Positions 57,733 to 64,000 of a DNA stretch of 64,000 nt are shown here, piece after piece; positions within the stretch are counted from its first letter, which is position 1, and each line of letters starts with the position of its first letter. The stretch spans positions 1 to 64,000 of the forward strand of contig JAEZKQ010000025.1 of NCBI GenBank assembly GCA_023436115.1, read 5' to 3'. The position numbers and the translations under genes are program-made. Source of the stretch: Bacillota bacterium (GTDB lineage: Bacteria; Bacillota; Clostridia; Christensenellales; SZUA-584). Below the pieces are notes generated by a model that was not told where the DNA came from, made no database searches, and was given only the letters and a program-made list of their open reading frames with translations.

Positions 57733-58692
57733 ATGGAAAACAGAGAAATGAAAGCCCGTAAAGGTTTGAGGGCAATAGGTAACATTTTTTTAATCACACT
57801 ATTTCTGACCGTCGCATATCTGATTAACAATTATTTCTTTACATATTCCGTTATTATAAGCGTTCTTAGGGGAGCCGCGCTGATTAGCATGCTGGTGATG
57901 GCTGGGAGCATGGTGTTTGCCGTAGGGGGAATAGACTTCTCGACGGCAGGTACATGTCTGATGTCTTCGGCAATCGTGTATTATCTTGTCGAAACAAATA
58001 CCACCGGTGTTTTTCCGGCCGTGCTCATCAGTGTAACAGCCGCGTATGCAGTCGGCCTTTTGAACGGCCTGTTTGTCGCAAAGTTGAACATACATCCGAT
58101 TATGGTGACTCTGGGAACTTCTGTTTTGACCTACGGCATCGCGGGTGCAATCACGGGCAACATCAGCATATTTGATACTTGCGCTGAGTTTGAGTTTTTT
58201 AAGGCATCCATATCCTTTGTTCCGGTATCGCTGATATTGGCGCTGGCAATTATGGGGATATGCTATGTGCTCTTCAAGTTTACCATTATAGGCCGACAGG
58301 TATTCGCGGTGGGCGGGAGCGAAGGATCTGCCCAGCTAAGCGGCCTGAACGTCGCTTTAATTAAAATCCACACATATTCTGCAGCGGGACTCATTGCGGG
58401 AATAGGAGGGTTGATGGTGCTGGCGGACAGCACGATGGCCGCGAGATTTTTCAGCGGGGGTGCCGAGCTTGAAATCATATTTGCGGTGATACTTGGCGGA
58501 GTGTCCCTCTACAGCGGCGCGAATATATTCTTCCGTGCCTGCATCGGCGCTGGAATCATCGCGGTGATAAACAGGCTGATATACGGCCTTTTTGTTTTCA
58601 ATTATATGCGCATAATCATCGTGGGCATATTTTTCTTGATTATTATAGCGCTCAAAAAGAACATGTTCAAAGGTAAAAACATTAGCGATTGA
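57733..58692 (+). CDS. Sugar ABC transporter permease (RbsC type) without linked ATPase
   Basis: A 319-residue CUT2 permease with about eight helices. It shows SVLRGAALISMLVMAGSMVFAVGGIDFSTAGTCLMSSAI in place of the usual GIDLS region, LLNGLFVAKLNIHPIMVTLGTSVLTYG, and VGGSEGSAQLSGLNVALIKIHTYSAAGLIAGIGGLM. The start at 57733 has GGAG five nt upstream; an in-frame ATG at 57682 is less likely. It is the last gene before the hairpin terminator at 58748-58800. No RbsA-like ATPase gene lies beside it or elsewhere between 48 and 64 kb, which is unusual for this family. Confidence 0.88.
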   Translation: MENREMKARKGLRAIGNIFLITLFLTVAYLINNYFFTYSVIISVLRGAALISMLVMAGSMVFAVGGIDFSTAGTCLMSSAIVYYLVETNTTGVFPAVLISVTAAYAVGLLNGLFVAKLNIHPIMVTLGTSVLTYGIAGAITGNISIFDTCAEFEFFKASISFVPVSLILALAIMGICYVLFKFTIIGRQVFAVGGSEGSAQLSGLNVALIKIHTYSAAGLIAGIGGLMVLADSTMAARFFSGGAELEIIFAVILGGVSLYSGANIFFRACIGAGIIAVINRLIYGLFVFNYMRIIIVGIFFLIIIALKKNMFKGKNISD

Positions 58693-58747
58693 ATATCTGA
58701 AATATGTCCTCTTAATACGAACATAGACTCATTGTAGGGCTACTATC

Positions 58748-58800
58748 AAAAAACTACAATGTATACAACAGAACGGTTGGTTGTATGCATTGTAGTTTTT
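58748..58800. terminator. Long near-perfect hairpin terminator
   Basis: AAAAACTACAATG (58749-58761) pairs with CATTGTAGTTTTT (58788-58800), then a T-G wobble, then ATACAAC (58763-58769) with GTTGTAT (58780-58786). The stem is 21 bp with a 10-nt loop, A-rich on the left and T-rich on the right, so it can stop transcription from both sides. It separates the transporter unit from the transketolase unit. Confidence 0.85.
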
Positions 58801-58856
58801 ATTATATCCGGGTACGCTGCCTAAACGTTAGTATGGCGGCGTATGCAGGAGAAAGG

Positions 58857-58898
58857 ATGATATCAAGCGTAGCTGACAGACTGCAGCAGAATGAATGA
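58857..58898 (+). CDS. Possible 13-residue leader peptide
   Basis: An ATG at 58857 preceded by AGGAGAAAGG opens a short frame reading MISSVADRLQQNE and ends at TGA 58896-58898. It sits 40 bp before the DapA-family gene, between the terminator and that gene. It may be a leader peptide or the remnant of a deleted regulator. The ribosome binding site is better than that of the real gene downstream, so coupling is possible. Support is weak because of its size. Confidence 0.3.
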   Translation: MISSVADRLQQNE

Positions 58899-58938
58899 AT
58901 AAGTTCACAGGCTGCGATGAGCTGGTTTGAATTTCAGT

Positions 58939-59847
58939 ATGGATTGCTACAGCGACATTTTAAGCGGAATATTTCCGTCAATCACAATACCGTTTGTCGA
59001 CGGACGGGTAGACTACGGCCAGCTTATATCAAATATCGAGAAATACAACGAGTATAATTTGGGAGGCTACATGATACTCGGCGGCAACGGCGAATATCTG
59101 GGTCTTACTCCTTACGAAACCACAAATATAGTCCGGACAATTGTTTCGGCAAGCAAACCGGGGAGACCCATAGTAGCAGGAACTGGAAGAGAATCGGCGG
59201 AAGCGACCATAGAGTTTATCAGGCATATTGCCGGCATGGGCGTTGACATCGCCAGTATCATTACCCCGTTTTACTATGCAAAGTATTTGAAAGACGAAAA
59301 CCTGATTGCTTACTTTGAAAAGATTGCTGATGAATCGCCAATTCCAATCATTATATACAACTCGCCGTCGTACGCGGCGGGAGTCTCAATATCGCCGGAT
59401 GCGATATTGAAGCTGAGCAGACATGAGAACATTGTGGGCATGAAGAATTCATCGAGCAGAGAGACATCGGATTATATCTCGCTAGTCGGCAAAGACAGCA
59501 ACTTTAGCTTTCATGCCGGAAGGATTGCGGATTTCTACAGGGACTATAAGCATGGAGCGGTTGGGGCAACACTCTCGATGGCCGACTATTGGCCGCAAGA
59601 CTGCATAAATATGTACGCGCTTTTGCAACAAGGCAGAAATGATGAAGCCGCAGAAATGTGCGCACGAATTGACAGAGCAGGCAAGGCAGGCGCCTCGGCC
59701 TATGGCGTTCCGGGCGTGAAATATGCAATGGATATTGCCGGATTCTATGGCGGTGAATCAAGGCTGCCGCTGATTCCGTTGAGTGATATACAAAAGGAAC
59801 AGATAAAGAAGTCATTTGCTTTGAAGGAGGAGACAAAAGTTTTATGA
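58939..59847 (+). CDS. DapA/NanA-family aldolase or dehydratase, first copy
   Basis: A 302-residue Schiff-base TIM-barrel enzyme of the dihydrodipicolinate synthase/N-acetylneuraminate lyase family. Conserved features: GIFPSITIPFVDGRVDYGQL near the N-terminus, GGNGEYLGLTPYE in place of the usual GTTGE motif, the catalytic tyrosine Y140 in IIIYNSP and the Schiff-base lysine K169 in IVGMKNSS. Sugar-acid aldolases and dehydratases share this fold, so the likely substrate is a 2-keto-3-deoxy or related acid. The ATG at 58939 is chosen; its ribosome binding site is weak. It overlaps the RpiB-like gene by 4 bp (ATGA). A different paralogue is encoded at 63411. Confidence 0.88.
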   Translation: MDCYSDILSGIFPSITIPFVDGRVDYGQLISNIEKYNEYNLGGYMILGGNGEYLGLTPYETTNIVRTIVSASKPGRPIVAGTGRESAEATIEFIRHIAGMGVDIASIITPFYYAKYLKDENLIAYFEKIADESPIPIIIYNSPSYAAGVSISPDAILKLSRHENIVGMKNSSSRETSDYISLVGKDSNFSFHAGRIADFYRDYKHGAVGATLSMADYWPQDCINMYALLQQGRNDEAAEMCARIDRAGKAGASAYGVPGVKYAMDIAGFYGGESRLPLIPLSDIQKEQIKKSFALKEETKVL

Positions 59848-60290
59848 AGATTTCAATCGGGTGCGACGAACTGGGGATTGAATATAAAAATATGATTATT
59901 GAGGCTTTCTCGAAAAAAGGCCATGTGTTTGAGGATGCCGGCGTGTTTGATTGTGAAAAGACAAACTACCCAAGTGTGGCACATAAAGCAGTGAAAGCCA
60001 TGACGCAAGGCGATTGCGAGCGGTGCATCTTGATTTGCGGAACTGGAATCGGCATGGCGCTTACAGCAAACAAAATAAAAGGAGCCTACGCAGCGGTTTG
60101 CCACGATATATATTCCACTGAAAGATCGATACTGAGCAACAACTGCAACACGATGTGCTTAGGAGCGTTAGTCATTGGGCCTAAGACGGCGGAGACGCTT
60201 GTAGATAACTGGCTGAAACTTCAATTCGATCCTGAAAGCCGGTCGTATCCAAAAGTTCAGGAAATCTATGCTATCGAGTCGAAGGAGTAG
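59844..60290 (+). CDS. RpiB/LacAB-family sugar-phosphate isomerase
   Basis: A 148-residue isomerase of the ribose-5-phosphate isomerase B family. It shows MKISIGCDELGIEYKNMI (the usual D-H in CDHAG replaced by D-E), DCEKTNYPSVAHKAVKAM, the anion hole and nucleophile loop RCILICGTGIGMALTANKIKGAYAAVCHD, and NNCNTMCLGALVIGP. The cysteine in ICGTGIG is the catalytic base in RpiB, so catalysis is probably intact. The E replacing H in the N-terminal motif may mean a substrate other than ribose 5-phosphate, for example a tetrulose phosphate or an unphosphorylated sugar. It overlaps the upstream gene and is 4 nt from the transketolase start. Confidence 0.88.
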   Translation: MKISIGCDELGIEYKNMIIEAFSKKGHVFEDAGVFDCEKTNYPSVAHKAVKAMTQGDCERCILICGTGIGMALTANKIKGAYAAVCHDIYSTERSILSNNCNTMCLGALVIGPKTAETLVDNWLKLQFDPESRSYPKVQEIYAIESKE

Positions 60291-60294
60291 AAGG

Positions 60295-61110
60295 ATGCTT
60301 AAGTTTGACAGGGAGGCGCTGGAAAAAAGCGCGCACAACATACGCAAAAGCATCGTTAATACGATCATCACCAACGGGGAGGGACACGCCGGATCCGCTC
60401 TGTCATGTTCGGATATATTAGCGGTTTTATTCCTTGGAGTAATGAAAGAAGACGACAAATTCCTTTTGAGCGGAGGGCACAAGTGCTTGGCACTGTATGG
60501 AACGCTGGTGGAGAAAGGCATTGTCGATAAGTCTGTGCTGTGCACCTACAACATGCTGGGAACGCCGGTGCCGGGACATCCTGATGCACACAAACTTCCG
60601 GGAGTCGAGTTTAGTACGGGTTCGCTCGGGCATGGCTTGCCATTGGGCTGCGGATATGCGGCGGCGGCCAAGATTAAGGGCGAAGGATACATGACTTACG
60701 TATTGATGGGCGACGGAGAACAGGGCGAAGGAACGAACTGGGAAGCAGCCGCGTTTGCAGCTCTGAGGAAGCAGGACAATCTCGTCGCAATTATCGATGA
60801 AAACGGCCTGCAGATAAACGGAAGGACGACGGAAATCAGCAAACCAACAGACCTGGAGGATAGATACAGGGCTTTTGGCTGGAGCGTCAGAACGGTCGAC
60901 GGACACGATGTAAAAGCGCTTTATGACGCGCTGAAAGCTGCTCCGTTCGAAGAGGGCAAGCCCTCGATGATCGTCGCAAAGACGGTCAAAGGTAAGGGCG
61001 TATCGTTCATGGAAAACAAAGCGCAGTATCATCACTGGCATCCGGGAGAGCAGGAAGCCAACATGGCTCTTGAAGAGATGAAAAACACAGAAAAAAGGTG
61101 GCAGAGATGA
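60295..61110 (+). CDS. Transketolase, N-terminal subunit
   Basis: A 271-residue thiamine-diphosphate-binding half of a split transketolase. Features: NGEGHAGSALSCSDILAVLF with the conserved His, GHPDAHKLPGVEFSTGSLGHGLPLGCG as the substrate/TPP loop (short motifs GHPDAHK and STGSLGHGL), and the TPP motif GDGEQGEG at about 139-146 ending with N170 in DENGLQ. The ATG at 60295 follows AAGGAG at 7 nt. It forms a functional enzyme with the C-terminal subunit that overlaps it at 61107. Split transketolases in Firmicute operons often act in special sugar pathways rather than as the main enzyme. Confidence 0.93.
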   Translation: MLKFDREALEKSAHNIRKSIVNTIITNGEGHAGSALSCSDILAVLFLGVMKEDDKFLLSGGHKCLALYGTLVEKGIVDKSVLCTYNMLGTPVPGHPDAHKLPGVEFSTGSLGHGLPLGCGYAAAAKIKGEGYMTYVLMGDGEQGEGTNWEAAAFAALRKQDNLVAIIDENGLQINGRTTEISKPTDLEDRYRAFGWSVRTVDGHDVKALYDALKAAPFEEGKPSMIVAKTVKGKGVSFMENKAQYHHWHPGEQEANMALEEMKNTEKRWQR

Positions 61111-62045
61111 GTATGGAAGATCCAAGAAAAGCTTTTGGCGAAGCTTTGCTGCAGCTTGGCAGGGAGAATAACAAAATCATCGCGGTTTCTTGCGATTCGG
61201 CATCAGGCGGCGGAATGGGTGATTTCTTTAAGACATTCCCGGAAAGAACGGTTGAAGCTGGAATCAGCGAGCAGAACGCGGTGTGCATATGTGCGGCGCT
61301 CGGAAAGCAAGGCTTGATACCGGTCATCGCCGCAATCACTCCATTTTTAACAATGAGAGCTTATGAACAGGTCCGCGACGACGTGGGATATATGAACACA
61401 AATGTAAAACTGGTGGGATCGGGTGGCGGCCTTGCATATTCGACACTGGGATCAACACATCAGGCAGTGGAAGATGTTGCGCTGATGCGAACGATACCGA
61501 ATATGACTATCCTATCGCCCTGCGACGCATATGACGTCAAGGAAGCGTTGAGAATGGCCGTGGAAATAGATGGTCCGGTATACCTCCGTATGCCAAGACA
61601 GCCGCGTCAAGTGGTGGCGCAGGAAAGGCATCTGGAACTCGGCAAGGCGGAAGTTTTAAAAGACGGCAGTGACATTGCGATTTTTGCCACCGGGCCGATG
61701 ATTGAGGAAGCACAAATTGCGGCAGAGATATTGAAAAAGTACGGAATAGATGCTGCACTGCTGGGATTCATGACTATAAAGCCGCTGGATGAGGACGCGA
61801 TAAAAGCGTATGCGAACAAAGCTAAAATGATCGTCACGCTGGAGGAACATTCGGTGGTGAATGGCTTCGGGAGTGCCGTGGCTCAATGTATCGCATCTGT
61901 TAAAGGTGCTCCGCCTGTTTATATCGAAGGAGTGCCTGAGGGAGCGAAAGAAACAGGGCCATACAAGGAACTTCTGGATTACTACGGGCTTACCGGCGAA
62001 AAAATCGCCGAGAAAATCAAATTTATAAAGGACACAAAGATATGA
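61107..62045 (+). CDS. Transketolase, C-terminal subunit
   Basis: A 312-residue pyrimidine-binding half of the split transketolase. It has the conserved glutamate E55 in RTVEAGISEQNAVCICAALG, which activates the cofactor, GGLAYSTLGSTHQAVEDVALMRTIPNM and YLRMPRQPRQ, and the C-terminal transketolase domain with MTIKPLDEDAIKAYANK and VTLEEHSVVNGFGSAVA. It begins on an ATGA overlap with the N-terminal subunit and ends on another with the transaldolase-like gene, so the four genes 59844-63382 are tightly coupled and should be made in equal amounts. Confidence 0.93.
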   Translation: MSMEDPRKAFGEALLQLGRENNKIIAVSCDSASGGGMGDFFKTFPERTVEAGISEQNAVCICAALGKQGLIPVIAAITPFLTMRAYEQVRDDVGYMNTNVKLVGSGGGLAYSTLGSTHQAVEDVALMRTIPNMTILSPCDAYDVKEALRMAVEIDGPVYLRMPRQPRQVVAQERHLELGKAEVLKDGSDIAIFATGPMIEEAQIAAEILKKYGIDAALLGFMTIKPLDEDAIKAYANKAKMIVTLEEHSVVNGFGSAVAQCIASVKGAPPVYIEGVPEGAKETGPYKELLDYYGLTGEKIAEKIKFIKDTKI

Positions 62046-63382
62046 CAGTAAATTATTCAGATCATGGTTACGGAAAGTCGGGTGTAAATTTTACACTCAA
62101 GTCGCTGGATGCCCCCGCTGTGAGAGGCAGCGAAGACAGCGTCAGAAGAGTTATGAACAAGATGATTGCCCGCAGTGAATATGAAGCGCTTAAAAGCACC
62201 GTAAAAGCCATCGGCGTGACAAAAAACTTTCAGGAAGTCATCAATACATTTGACGTTCCCATGGACGAGACACCGGCGGGTTTCAGAATCGAAAGCTATC
62301 TTGAGAGCGACGGAGTTCTGCTTGTGGACCTTGTTCGCGACATAAGCTGCGATAAGAACGGCATGAAACGGCCCACGAAGACCATATTTTCTGCGGATTC
62401 TGCGAACCCCTATGAAGTTGCACCCATATCGGCGCTGCTGGGCAACCTGACATGCAATCCGGGGATTGTGTATGACCTGTTCATTAACAACCCCAAGGCA
62501 AATGTCGGCGGAAAATTCAAGACGATCGAAGAAGTCATGACGGAGATCGGCAGAGTGTTGGGACCCGGCTGCGACATCAGTGTTGAGCTTAACAACCCGT
62601 TCGAAGAGGACTTTGAAAAGATACTCGACGAGTGCAAGAAGTTTGAAGAAATATTAACGAAATACCGCCTTGTCGTGAAGGTGCCGCATATGGGCCCTGT
62701 GAACGGAAGCAACGTCAGCGAGCTTTTGACCGGAGACAAAAAATTCAGCAAACGCTATGACCAGCCGACAACTGAGGATGCGTTCAGGAGCCACAATCTG
62801 GCACTGAGACTTCGCGAGCATGGATACCGGATTAATTATACGTTGATGTTCGAACCATACCAGACAGCATTGGCGCTTCAAGCCAAGCCCGCGTTTATCA
62901 ACAGCTTCGTGCGTCACAGAATGTCTCAGTCTGAGCAGATGAAGAACCTGCTCGCGTTCTATGATATATCCAAGGATGCAAAGCACCTCGAGGATCTTCG
63001 CACCTTGATGCTCAACGTAGACCTGCTGAGCAAGAATGAGGCCGATAAAGACCTCCTCAAAGTTAAGCTGTTTGCTGAAGAGCTTCTGAAATACCGCAAG
63101 ACAACGGAGCATGAAGGCAGCGACGGACTTGACTCCGCGAGACATTCTCTGCGTATGCTCAAGCAGAACAACCTGCCAGACACACGGCTCATCATCTGCA
63201 GTATGGAAGGATCTTTGAACTATCCCGATATTGATAAGATGGCGAGCGAGCCGGAGTTTGCGGATGTGATCGACAGACTCGTCATTACAGCCGAGCCGGG
63301 CTATCTTGCCAGATTTACCTCAGCGAGCCATGTGGTCTCATATCAGAGACGGTTTATGAACGCCGTGCAGGGCGTAAAATAA
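62042..63382 (+). CDS. Divergent, extended transaldolase-like protein
   Basis: A 446-residue protein that is not a standard transaldolase but shares its core. Residues about 113-147 (TIFSADSANPYEVAPI, then LLGNLTCNPGIVYD) match the FIDTANxxEI...TTNP start of TalC-type transaldolases, with D118 at the catalytic Asp position. K213 in RLVVKVPHMGPVNG fits the Schiff-base Lys strand, and YTLMFEPYQTALALQAKPAFINSFVRH fits the TLxFSxxQAxxAAxAGAxxxSPFVGR segment. Unlike normal enzymes (215-330 residues), it has about 110 extra N-terminal and about 145 extra C-terminal residues. It overlaps the transketolase gene by 4 bp, which supports a joint function in sugar interconversion. The family call is by motif, not overall similarity. 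Confidence 0.65.
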   Translation: MTVNYSDHGYGKSGVNFTLKSLDAPAVRGSEDSVRRVMNKMIARSEYEALKSTVKAIGVTKNFQEVINTFDVPMDETPAGFRIESYLESDGVLLVDLVRDISCDKNGMKRPTKTIFSADSANPYEVAPISALLGNLTCNPGIVYDLFINNPKANVGGKFKTIEEVMTEIGRVLGPGCDISVELNNPFEEDFEKILDECKKFEEILTKYRLVVKVPHMGPVNGSNVSELLTGDKKFSKRYDQPTTEDAFRSHNLALRLREHGYRINYTLMFEPYQTALALQAKPAFINSFVRHRMSQSEQMKNLLAFYDISKDAKHLEDLRTLMLNVDLLSKNEADKDLLKVKLFAEELLKYRKTTEHEGSDGLDSARHSLRMLKQNNLPDTRLIICSMEGSLNYPDIDKMASEPEFADVIDRLVITAEPGYLARFTSASHVVSYQRRFMNAVQGVK

Positions 63383-63410
63383 CGGTTAAAAAATTGGGAG
63401 GTTTAACAAT

Positions 63411-64000
63411 ATGGATGAGAAATTAAAAGGGATCATTGCTCCGATTACGACTCCGTTTACTAAAACGGGCGAAGTTGATTACGCTGGGCTTGAGAAGAAC
63501 ATGGCGTTCTATGCTAAGTCCGGGATTCAAGGTTACCTGGCGCTCGGATCGAACGGCGAAAACAAAAGCCTTACGAACGACGAGAAGGTTAAGGTACTTA
63601 AGACCATCATCGACAACAAGGCGAAAGATCAGTTTGTGATGGCCGGCTGCATATTCGAATCAACCTTCGAAACGATAATTTACGCCAAAGAATTCGAGAA
63701 GCTGGGAGTGGACTATCTGACACTGCTGCCCCCGTCATACTTCAAGAAGCAGATGACGGAAAAGGTGCTGGTCAAATACTTTAACGATGTCGCCAATGCG
63801 GTAAATACGCCGTGCCTGATGTATAACGCGCCGCAGTTTTGCGGAGGCACAGAGCTTACGGCAAGCCTTGTTAAAGAATGTGCGAAGAACCCCAAGATTG
63901 TGGGCATGAAGGACTCTTCAAAGGGCAATATTGAGAACTTCCTGTTCGCGGTTAGAGACCAGCTCAATGTGATGGCAGGTTCGGCTGATTTCTTCATGAA
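63411..64000 (+). CDS. DapA/NanA-family aldolase or dehydratase, second copy, cut by window edge
   Basis: The first 196 codons of a second DapA-family enzyme. The ATG at 63411 follows GGGAGG by 9 nt and the frame is open to the window end. Motifs: KGIIAPITTPFTKTGEVDYAGLEKN, GYLALGSNGENKSLTNDEK (GSNGE as the GTTGE motif), Y138 in PCLMYNAPQF and the Schiff-base K167 in IVGMKDSSKGN. It differs clearly from the first copy at 58939, so the two probably act on different compounds or in successive steps. It follows the transaldolase-like gene by 28 nt and belongs to the same operon. Confidence 0.9.
   Translation, partial: MDEKLKGIIAPITTPFTKTGEVDYAGLEKNMAFYAKSGIQGYLALGSNGENKSLTNDEKVKVLKTIIDNKAKDQFVMAGCIFESTFETIIYAKEFEKLGVDYLTLLPPSYFKKQMTEKVLVKYFNDVANAVNTPCLMYNAPQFCGGTELTASLVKECAKNPKIVGMKDSSKGNIENFLFAVRDQLNVMAGSADFFM

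Noticed and set aside
58939..64000. Assignment as the sulfoquinovose transketolase (sulfo-TK) pathway
   Set aside because: A split transketolase and RpiB-type isomerase fit, but no sulfoquinovosidase, sulfo-sugar isomerase or sulfonate exporter is seen, and DapA-family and transaldolase-like enzymes are not expected there.
1..64000. CRISPR arrays, tRNA or rRNA genes, prophage and intact insertion sequences
   Set aside because: No regularly spaced repeats, no tRNA-like cloverleaf noticed, no rRNA-like conserved blocks, no integrase or transposase motifs in any frame read.

Overview
The window looks like a chromosome segment of a carbohydrate-degrading anaerobic Firmicute, probably in the Clostridia. 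The evidence is: AGGAGG-type ribosome binding sites at almost every gene, lipoprotein-type sugar-binding proteins, YesM/YesN-type two-component systems, many LacI regulators, DUF4367 and DUF3048 proteins, and TagA-type wall or capsule glycosylation. No rRNA, tRNA, CRISPR array, phage or intact insertion sequence was seen. Species-level placement is not possible from this alone.

Region 1 (1-9.93 kb, minus strand) is a glycan-use locus. A LacI regulator and a GH3 glycosidase form one unit with a perfect palindromic operator upstream. Beside it lies a CUT1 sugar ABC transporter (binding protein, two permeases) followed by its YesM/YesN sensor and regulator, and the start of an MsmK/UgpC-type ATPase at the left edge. 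Region 2 (10-12 kb) holds an ECF-type sigma factor divergent from a small unknown protein and a membrane-anchored DUF4367 protein. Region 3 (12.2-22.3 kb, plus strand) is a second sugar locus: a LacI regulator, a promoter with a perfect 18-bp operator, an RbsB/RbsC/RbsA/RbsC-type ABC transporter, a fucose-isomerase-like protein, a D-allulose/tagatose-3-epimerase-like protein and 6-phosphogluconate dehydrogenase. Region 4 (22.3-25.1 kb, minus) is one very large polypeptide holding a whole amino-acid-type ABC transporter plus an extra C-terminal domain. It is followed by a scar carrying decayed fragments that resemble prmC and an L-asparaginase gene.

Region 5 (25.7-47.6 kb) is a surface polysaccharide cluster. 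An AT-rich minus-strand unit encodes an O-antigen-ligase-like membrane protein and a heparinase II/III-like protein, which are in the same frame and separated by a single TAA codon. The plus strand then carries a second ligase/polymerase, WecB, TagA/WecG, WecC, several glycosyltransferases, an acetyltransferase, a Wzx flippase, an epimerase and the WbpA-WbpB-WbpD-WbpE set for a diacetamido-uronic acid sugar. A secreted protein with four FN3-like repeats and a DUF3048 lipoprotein follow. No initiating sugar-phosphate transferase and no chain-length regulator is visible.

Region 6 (48.3-64 kb, plus) is a large catabolic locus. A cupin and an aldehyde dehydrogenase are followed by a YesN/YesM pair, a sugar-binding lipoprotein, a DUF4432 epimerase-like protein, a zinc alcohol dehydrogenase, a cyclase-family hydrolase and an RbsC-type permease without an ATPase. 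After a strong hairpin terminator comes a tightly overlapping second unit: DapA-family lyase, RpiB-family isomerase, split transketolase, an extended divergent transaldolase-like protein, and a second DapA-family lyase cut by the window edge. This last unit is the best candidate for an undescribed pathway. Its likely logic is import and oxidation of an unusual sugar or polyol, then isomerase, transketolase, transaldolase and aldolase chemistry, but the substrate cannot be read from sequence.
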